This document shows positions 25,381 through 29,873 of a stretch of DNA of 29,873 bases, in pieces (the first letter of the stretch is position 1; each line of letters begins with the position of its first letter). A program made the translations under genes and the position numbers. A model generated the notes under the pieces. That model was not told the DNA's origin. It saw only the letters and a program-made list of their open reading frames with translations, and made no database searches. The stretch comes from an uncultured Akkermansia sp. (GTDB taxonomy: Bacteria > Verrucomicrobiota > Verrucomicrobiia > Verrucomicrobiales > Akkermansiaceae): the NCBI GenBank assembly GCA_904501955.1, contig CAJGCY010000013.1:1-29873 (forward strand). The letters run 5' to 3'.

Positions 25381-26076
25381 ATGGCTGCACACATCATTAT
25401 TGTAGAGGACGATGAAGATATAGCCGCTCTTGTTGCCTTTAATTTGGAGCGAGAGGGCTGGACTTGCACGCTGATTCACAACGGCACAGAGGCTTGGGAA
25501 CAAATCCGCACTCAATTACCGGATTGCGTTATTCTGGATATGATGCTGCCGGGCATGTCAGGGGTGGAGATTTTTACGCTCATGAAAGCCCATGAGTTCA
25601 CCAACAACATCCCCACCCTCTTTCTCACCGCCCGTGCTCAGATGGATGACAAGCTGGAATGCCTGAGCTTGGGCGCGGATGACTACATCACCAAACCCTT
25701 CAGCAGCAAAGAGCTCAAGCTGCGCGTCCGTAATCTGCTGCATCGCGCGCAGGCCGGAGCGCCCCGCCTGATTGTTCGCCAAGGTCCCATCTGCGTGGAC
25801 AAGATTACCCAAATTGCCACACTGGACGGGGAGCCCTTGGATTTGACCTTGGCGGAGTTCAAAATCCTCGCGTACCTGATGGAGCATCCCGGTAAGGTAC
25901 AGGACCGCTACGAACTGCAACAAAACATCCTCGGGTATTCGGACACCACGCAATCCCGCGCGCTGGACTCGCATATTAAGCGCTTGCGCCAAAAACTCGG
26001 AGAATATGCCGATTGCATTGCCACAGAGCGCGGCGTGGGCTACTTCTTCTCACCTCCTGCCGAGCAATCCGAATAA
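25381..26076 (+). CDS. OmpR/PhoB-family response regulator
   Basis: A 231-residue DNA-binding regulator. The receiver domain (about 1-120) has the acidic pair Asp10-Asp11 (VEDDED), the phosphoacceptor Asp53 in VILDMMLPG, Thr83 in FLTARAQ and Lys105 in YITKPFS. The C-terminal winged helix (about 135-228) carries LTLAEFKILAYLMEHPG and the typical SRALDSHIKRLRQKLGE and IATERGVGYFF. The layout is that of PhoB. Its 3' end overlaps the 3' end of the facing histidine kinase gene by 37 nt, whereas phoB and phoR usually run in the same direction. Phosphate control is likely by family resemblance but no Pho box or pst gene is in the window. The start at 25381 is set by the promoter upstream. Confidence 0.93.
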   Translation: MAAHIIIVEDDEDIAALVAFNLEREGWTCTLIHNGTEAWEQIRTQLPDCVILDMMLPGMSGVEIFTLMKAHEFTNNIPTLFLTARAQMDDKLECLSLGADDYITKPFSSKELKLRVRNLLHRAQAGAPRLIVRQGPICVDKITQIATLDGEPLDLTLAEFKILAYLMEHPGKVQDRYELQQNILGYSDTTQSRALDSHIKRLRQKLGEYADCIATERGVGYFFSPPAEQSE

Positions 26077-27257
26077 ATCGGCGGCAGCTTTATCGTGAAC
26101 ACGGTGCGTTGCCCGGGCGTACTTTCCGCGCCAACGCTACCGCCGTGGGCCTCCACCGCGTGGCGTACGATGGCAAGCCCCAAGCCCGTGCCCTTGATTT
26201 TCCCCGTGGTGTCCGCGCGGTAGAAGCGGTTGAAGATGTACGGCAGCGATTCCGGCGCTATGCCCACACCATTATCCTCCACCGTGATAACTCGTGAGCC
26301 ATCTGCCTCTACCCTTGCCTTCAGGCACACTTCAAGCCCGGGAGCGGAGTTGTTTTTCAGGGCATTTTCCATCAGGTTAAAGATAACCTGCGACCAATAA
26401 AAACTGTCACCATACATAGCAAAGGGTTGAGGCGACAGCGCAAGCTCCACCCTTGCCTTTTTCTCGTCAATCATGGGCTGCAAACGCAGGATGACATCTT
26501 CCGCAAGCTGTCGAAAATCAAACGGCTCATGCTTCAGGTACCCCGCCTCCGGAGCATCCACACGAGACAGCATTAACATGTCGGAAATAAGGCGCACCAT
26601 TCGGTCGGCATGGCGTTTCATAATGCCCAGCGAGCGCTGTCGTATGGCGGCATCGTCGGCAACATCCGGGTCATCTAACAGGGCATCCAAATACCCGATA
26701 ATCAGGGTCAATGGCGTACGGAGCTCATGTGAGGCATTCGCCACGAAATCACGCCGGATAATCTGCGTGCGGCGCTCTTCCGTAACATCCAAGAATACGA
26801 CGCCGATGTGGCGCCCCCGGTTTTGCAAAGGCGTAGCCTTGGCACGGTAGGTTCTCACCTCATCCCCACGAGGGATGTTGATGTCCCTGCGCACCGTTTC
26901 CATGCCGGTGCAAACCTGCTGCAAAAAGGCCCGCAACTCACCCTCAGGCAATAAGCGCAACAAATTGGTATGCACCGGTGTTTCCATACCGACCAGCTCA
27001 GCAGCATTTGCATTCGCCATCTCCACGCGACCGGAGGGGCGCAGCAATAAAAACGGCACCCCCAAGGATTCCAAAAACAATGACTGGTCTTGCCGCACCT
27101 GGTCCTCCAAATCCCGCAACATGATACGCAGGCACTTCGATTCATTCTGCACAGCCAAGCTGCGATAACGCGTGCTTTTTATCTTCAGACTCAGGAAAAT
27201 AAATGGCAGTGCAAACGCCAGCACCATGAGCCCCAACACTATATCCCAACTTATCAC
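26040..27257 (-). CDS. PhoR-like membrane sensor histidine kinase
   Basis: A 405-residue kinase beginning at GTG 27257. One transmembrane helix lies at about residues 6-26 (IVLGLMVLAFALPFIFLSL), then a PAS-like domain (about 60-155, FLLLRPSGRVEMANANAAEL). The dimerisation domain has the phospho-His177 in ASHELRTPL. The ATPase domain shows the N-box near 290 (NLMENALKN), DNGVGI, FNRFYRAD and GTGLGLAI. The order TM-PAS-HisKA-HATPase with a very small periplasmic part matches PhoR. It is convergent with the response regulator; the 37-nt overlap encodes its last residues (SDCSAGGEKK). A methionine start would remove part of the membrane helix, so the GTG is preferred. Confidence 0.93.
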   Translation of the reverse strand: MISWDIVLGLMVLAFALPFIFLSLKIKSTRYRSLAVQNESKCLRIMLRDLEDQVRQDQSLFLESLGVPFLLLRPSGRVEMANANAAELVGMETPVHTNLLRLLPEGELRAFLQQVCTGMETVRRDINIPRGDEVRTYRAKATPLQNRGRHIGVVFLDVTEERRTQIIRRDFVANASHELRTPLTLIIGYLDALLDDPDVADDAAIRQRSLGIMKRHADRMVRLISDMLMLSRVDAPEAGYLKHEPFDFRQLAEDVILRLQPMIDEKKARVELALSPQPFAMYGDSFYWSQVIFNLMENALKNNSAPGLEVCLKARVEADGSRVITVEDNGVGIAPESLPYIFNRFYRADTTGKIKGTGLGLAIVRHAVEAHGGSVGAESTPGQRTVFTIKLPPIYSDCSAGGEKK

Positions 27258-27263
27258 GCACCC

Positions 27264-27291
27264 ATTGTATCAGATTATCCCCACGCTGCAA
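27264..27291 (-). promoter_or_regulatory. Promoter of the histidine kinase gene, near-leaderless
   Basis: Minus strand TTGCAG (27286-27291, weak -35), a 16-nt spacer and TACAAT (27264-27269), 6 nt before the GTG start. A transcript would begin at or beside the GTG. Confidence 0.4.
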
Positions 27292-27355
27292 GGCAAATCA
27301 CCTCAAAGCGATAGATTTTCACAAAACTCATTCAGATATTGTTTTTCAGATGGCA

Positions 27356-27406
27356 CTGTTAAAGTATATGGTTTATGTCGCTATTTGCACTGAGCGATAA
27401 ATCGGA
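27356..27406 (+). repeat. Dispersed intergenic repeat, copy B
   Basis: Second copy of the element at 13219-13265, same orientation, from ctgttaa to ctgagcgataaatcgga. It directly precedes the palindrome-rich block that continues to about 27790. Confidence 0.65.
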
Positions 27407-27407
27407 T

Positions 27408-27800
27408 TTTTGCGAGCGCAAGCGAGCGGAATTCAGAGCCCCGGAGGGGCGCCATAGAATAGCCCGGCGGTGAAGCCCCGCAAGGGGCGGAACCCCGGGA
27501 ACCGCCCCCAAAAAGTAAATGCGAACCCCGGAGGGGTGGCATAAAGCGTGGCTCAAAATACGGCATTGTTTCAAAATGCCGCAAATACAAAAAACACGCG
27601 CCCGTCCCGGCTCGGAGCGTCGCTTCGCTCCGGTCCTCGCCATTGTCTGTCGCCCTACGCTGCGTCGCTTCGCTCCGTCGCTCCGGGCTCCATTTTATTT
27701 TTGTGTTGTACCGGTGGTTGCGCGGCTACGCCGCTCCACCACCGGCTACTGTCTTTCGCCCCTTACGGGGCTCCAATTTAGGCTCACCTTCGGTTCGCAT
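27408..27800. repeat. Palindrome-rich intergenic mosaic (REP-like cassettes)
   Basis: About 400 bases built from short hairpins and no credible gene. Examples are gccccggaggggc (27438 on), gccccgcaaggggc (27475 on), accccggaggggt (27523 on), cggcatt...aatgccg (27561-27581), ggagcgtcgcttcgctcc, gcggctacgccgc nested in ccggtggt...accaccgg, and gccccttacggggc. The left part reads CCCCGGAGGGG forms; the right part reads the TCGCTTCGCTCC and ACGGGGC forms. Similar pieces occur at 29641-29680. Open frames here are low-complexity and change frame between palindromes. Confidence 0.7.
27435..27470 (+). repeat. CCCCGGAGGGG cassette, copy 1
   Basis: The core gccccggaggggcgccat followed by agaatagcccggcgg matches 29641-29674 at 31 of 34 positions in the same orientation. 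A third, shorter relative with gaaccccggaggggtggc lies at about 27520-27541. Confidence 0.75.
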
Positions 27801-27888
27801 TCCCCCTTCAAATTCCGAATTATCGAGCAGTTTGTAATCAACTAAAAACATAAACAAAGCATTTCAGATAATGGAAACCGCATTCTGC

Positions 27889-27917
27889 TTGCGTAAAAGA
27901 TTGGAATACGCTAGAAT
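27889..27917 (+). promoter_or_regulatory. Sigma70-like promoter of the 378-aa FYGS protein
   Basis: TTGCGT (27889-27894), a 17-nt spacer and TAGAAT (27912-27917), 10 nt before the ATG at 27928. This rules out the ATG at 27871 as the start, since it lies upstream of the promoter. Confidence 0.55.
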
Positions 27918-27927
27918 ACAGGCAGAT

Positions 27928-29064
27928 ATGAAAAACTCACTTTTTCCGGCAACTCTGTTCTTGTGGCTGCCCATAGTAGGAGCGGAAGAGCTCAGCCCCA
28001 TGCCGAACAGCGACTCCGCACCCGCTGTTGACGCCTCTGAAGAAGGCGATTACGAGGAGGAGGAGGAGGACATCATCTACACGCCTGAGCAGCAAGCGGA
28101 TGCCTTGGCTAAGCTGAAAACCTGTTCCGAGCAAAGCCTGCTAGCACTGCGTAGCATTTCCGACCGTGCCAGTGCAGACGCAGCGGTGGCCCTGCTCCAA
28201 AAGAGCAACCACACCTTGACTGACATCACCCCGATTCTGGGTAGCATGGATCAGAATGAGGTGATGAGTATTCTTTTTATCACCGGTGAGCAGCAGGAAG
28301 AAGAAATCCGCCGCTTAGCAAAAGCTCAATTTTACGGTTCCGAGGCACTTGCCAAAGAGCTGACCGGCAGCGCAGCCCTTGTTCGCCCCGCAGCCACGAT
28401 GCCGGATGAGCTCAAAGAGCAGTTCCTTCATAAAGAAGCCGCAACAACGCCCGCTGTAAGCGGTGGCCCCGGTTACACTCAAGAAACGGCGTGGGTGCTC
28501 GAGCCGACCGAGACAGACGACCGAATACAAGGCTCGTTAACGAAGTACTTTCACCTCATAGCCACAAAAATCAACCAACTCGCCATCTATGAAGCGCGCT
28601 TCGGCATCGGCGCACCCATGTTGAAAACCGTATTTGCCAACGGAAAGGTATACGTACACCTAACATTGGACCTACTGCCGGAGGGGGATGGTGACCGCTA
28701 TATCCTCGAGCAGTGGCTGGACATCACGGTGTGCGCCCTTATCCGCTCGGAAGAAGACATGCTTCAGTACGCCGAAGAAGGCGTGCACATAGTAGCCGGC
28801 ATCATCAAGCTTCTTAGCGCTGTGAGCGATAAAGACAGTGCGGATAAAGCGGCGGACACCATATTGGCGCTCTCTGAAAAAATCTCCCCTAAACACTCGG
28901 CCGCCATAGGCCTGCTCAGCGAAGAGCAAACCACCCGCCTTGCCATAGAGAGTGGCATTTCTCCGGAAAAGGACGGCGACATCATCGAGCGTATCATCGA
29001 TGCCGACTTCTTCGGCTCGAAGAAGCTGGAAAAGGCTATGGAGAACCTTCAGAAGAAAATATAA
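27928..29064 (+). CDS. Secreted protein of unknown function with two FYGS-type units, 378 aa
   Basis: Signal peptide MKNSLFPATLFLWLPIVGA with cleavage near residue 19-20. An acidic linker (EEGDYEEEEEDI, about 30-50) follows. Unit 1 has SDRASADAAVALL near residue 80 and QFYGSEALAKEL near 133. A 130-residue insert follows, with LTKYFHLIATKINQLAIYEARFG near 200-225 and a strand-like VYVHLTLDLLPEG. Unit 2 has SDKDSADKAADTIL near 298 and DFFGSKKLEKAM near 360. The two units have the same internal spacing as those of the 225-aa protein at 2010-2687, so the two loci hold paralogous secreted proteins. I know no function. The gene stands alone, with its own promoter and terminator. Confidence 0.82.
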   Translation: MKNSLFPATLFLWLPIVGAEELSPMPNSDSAPAVDASEEGDYEEEEEDIIYTPEQQADALAKLKTCSEQSLLALRSISDRASADAAVALLQKSNHTLTDITPILGSMDQNEVMSILFITGEQQEEEIRRLAKAQFYGSEALAKELTGSAALVRPAATMPDELKEQFLHKEAATTPAVSGGPGYTQETAWVLEPTETDDRIQGSLTKYFHLIATKINQLAIYEARFGIGAPMLKTVFANGKVYVHLTLDLLPEGDGDRYILEQWLDITVCALIRSEEDMLQYAEEGVHIVAGIIKLLSAVSDKDSADKAADTILALSEKISPKHSAAIGLLSEEQTTRLAIESGISPEKDGDIIERIIDADFFGSKKLEKAMENLQKKI

Positions 29065-29135
29065 GGCACGGGCATCAGGCTGATTGCCGATTGCTTGCCT
29101 AATTGAAATTTCCCTTTTTGTGGTGGGATGCGCAA

Positions 29136-29170
29136 CCTGCGCCGTTTTACCTTCGGCGCAGGCTTTTTTG
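29136..29170 (+). terminator. Rho-independent terminator after the 378-aa gene
   Basis: A perfect 9-bp stem cctgcgccg/cggcgcagg (29136-29144, 29154-29162), a 9-nt loop and a following cttttttg. Confidence 0.9.
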
Positions 29171-29480
29171 CAATGACCGATATCTCATTATCAGGATTAA
29201 TCCATTCTTTACAATGCTCCCGACAAAGGGGGATTGATGGAACAGCGCCCGATAAAACGGCAGAAACGACCTTCAGCTGCTTTTCATGACCAAAGCAGCA
29301 CGTGGTAGCGCCAGAGCACGCCAAAGCACGCAGAAGGGTATTTCCGAGCGCAATACAGCCACATCAAGGAGACGGAAGGCCACCACCTCCCCCGCGGGCA
29401 TTCCGATAGAATCCACAGCAGATCCGCGATGCTGCGAAGCCGGGAGGCATATTCCGCCCCCCCGCGCAGCGGGTGACCTA
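29171..29480. other. Gene-free stretch upstream of the palindromes
   Basis: About 310 bases with no supported gene. Frames on both strands are short and lack motifs. A minus-strand frame reads through the terminator at 29136, which argues against it being real. Confidence 0.5.
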
Positions 29481-29487
29481 ACTTAGT

Positions 29488-29505
29488 CTAGGGCGTAAGC
29501 CCTAG
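29488..29505. repeat. Perfect hairpin ctagggc-gtaa-gccctag
   Basis: A 7-bp perfect palindrome with a GTAA loop, preceded by gacctaacttagt. It looks like a mobile-palindrome element of the same general kind as the nearby cassettes. Confidence 0.55.
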
Positions 29506-29529
29506 GAAATGGGTAAAAAACAAATCCGA

Positions 29530-29569
29530 ACCCGCGTACCGTTGTGGCTTACCGAAACGGTATGCGGGT
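29530..29569. repeat. Long hairpin near the rRNA operon end
   Basis: The arms acccgcgtaccgtt (29530-29543) and aacggtatgcgggt (29556-29569) pair over 14 bp with one G-T wobble and a 12-nt loop. There is no T-run on either side, so it is not a simple terminator. Confidence 0.6.
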
Positions 29570-29640
29570 GGCATCCCCCATCCGGAGCACGTCAGTGCGG
29601 AGAAAAGCCATATTTGCGGGCGCATGCCCGCCGAACTTAT

Positions 29641-29680
29641 GAGCCCCGGAGGGGCGCTATACAATAGCCCTGCGGGGCGG
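29641..29680 (+). repeat. CCCCGGAGGGG cassette, copy 2
   Basis: gagccccggaggggcgc, one differing base, then ata-aatagccc-gcgg: the second copy of the cassette at 27435-27470, here between the long hairpin and the rRNA terminator. Confidence 0.75.
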
Positions 29681-29702
29681 TGGCGGCACTCCATAACGCA
29701 GA

Positions 29703-29734
29703 GAAGCCCGCCAAGCGTTAGCTTAGCGGGCTTC
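29703..29734 (-). terminator. Terminator of the rRNA operon
   Basis: Directly downstream of 5S on the minus strand. A 14-bp stem (29703-29716 with 29721-29734; one G-U pair in the minus-strand RNA) closes a 4-nt loop and is followed by tctgcgtt. The U-run is modest but the stem is strong. Confidence 0.7.
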
Positions 29735-29740
29735 ATAATT

Positions 29741-29855
29741 CCTGGCGGCTATCTACTCTCGCGGGACCTATCGTCCGACTACCATCGACGTGCTGATGTT
29801 TCACTTCCGGGTTCGGAATGGGACCGGGTGGGACCATCAGGCTATGACCACCAGG
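29741..29855 (-). rRNA. rrf: 5S ribosomal RNA
   Basis: Read on the minus strand the sequence starts cctggtggtcatagcctgat and contains the universal 5S core cccattccgaacccggaagt and the gatggtagt...gagagta region, ending gccgccagg. The terminal cctggtgg/ccgccagg arms form the 5S helix I. About 115 nt, the normal size. As the distal gene of an rRNA operon, 23S should lie just past the right edge of the window. Confidence 0.95.
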
Positions 29856-29873
29856 TTGCGGGGAAGTGTTTTG

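Noticed and set aside
25027..25515. 162-aa minus-strand frame overlapping the small membrane protein and the response regulator
   Set aside because: It crosses a terminator, a promoter and the start of a certain gene on the other strand.
26040..26076. Sequence error causing the convergent overlap of the two-component genes
   Set aside because: Both C-termini are of normal length and both carry their expected final motifs (GVGYFF in the regulator, GTGLGLAI and TVFTIKLP in the kinase), so the overlap looks genuine.
27408..27800. CRISPR array
   Set aside because: The repeats are short palindromes of different kinds without regular repeat-spacer periodicity, and no cas gene is near.
27359..27845. 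Several 69-108-aa frames in the palindrome block
   Set aside because: They translate repeated palindromes into Arg/Pro/Ser-rich strings and have no RBS, promoter or conserved pattern.
29049..29324. 91-aa minus-strand frame after the 378-aa gene
   Set aside because: It reads through a strong terminator on the opposite strand and into the end of a supported gene; no domain seen.
29286..29486. 66-aa plus-strand frame
   Set aside because: Low-complexity Arg/Ser/Thr-rich translation of repeat-type DNA.

Overview
The window looks like a piece of a chromosome from a Verrucomicrobiota member close to Akkermansia. The evidence is a giant secreted beta-strand-repeat protein ending in a PEP-CTERM tail, secreted SGNH esterases including a sialate O-acetylesterase, several signal-peptide proteins of unknown function, and intergenic palindromes built on a CCCCGGAGGGG core. 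Most of the window is GC-rich by eye. This placement is inference; no taxonomic marker longer than a 5S rRNA is present.

Layout, left to right. 1-271: end of a truncated gene with an acidic hexapeptide repeat. 272-966: decayed DNA with the tail of an IS transposase. 967-4253 (+): an orphan OppD-type ABC ATPase, a secreted protein with two copies of a 'FYGS' unit, and a sialate O-acetylesterase closed by a strong terminator. 4393-16479 (-): the 2877-aa PATR/PEP-CTERM protein, a 526-aa secreted protein of unknown function and a two-domain SGNH/GDSL esterase. 16500-18290: an AT-rich island with a truncated phage-type peptidase (TIGR02594-like) and two secreted unknowns. 18298-24811 (-): a tight four-gene unit with a heterodimeric ABC exporter, a 668-aa protein of unknown function and a 278-aa protein with Prim-Pol-like motifs. 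24970-25224: a small membrane protein. 25381-27257: a PhoB-like response regulator and a PhoR-like kinase that face each other and overlap at their 3' ends. 27258-27927: a palindrome-rich repeat region. 27928-29064: a second secreted FYGS protein. 29065-29740: a terminator and palindromes. 29741-29855 (-): 5S rRNA, the distal end of an rRNA operon that enters from the right.

Functionally, the left half fits a cell-surface and host-glycan programme: two secreted esterases that could remove acyl groups from glycans flank a very large surface protein. The right half holds an export/unknown operon and a two-component system. Seven genes have sigma70-like -10 boxes only 6-16 nt before the start codon and no clear Shine-Dalgarno, which suggests leaderless or very short-leader transcripts. 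The giant surface gene is the exception: it has a predicted leader of about 84 nt carrying a hairpin with a CCUCC-containing loop.

The best candidates for undescribed biology are the FYGS duplicated domain, the ABC exporter-668aa-278aa operon, the leader hairpin of the giant gene, and the convergent overlapping PhoB/PhoR pair. All functional calls come from reading motifs; no database search was run.
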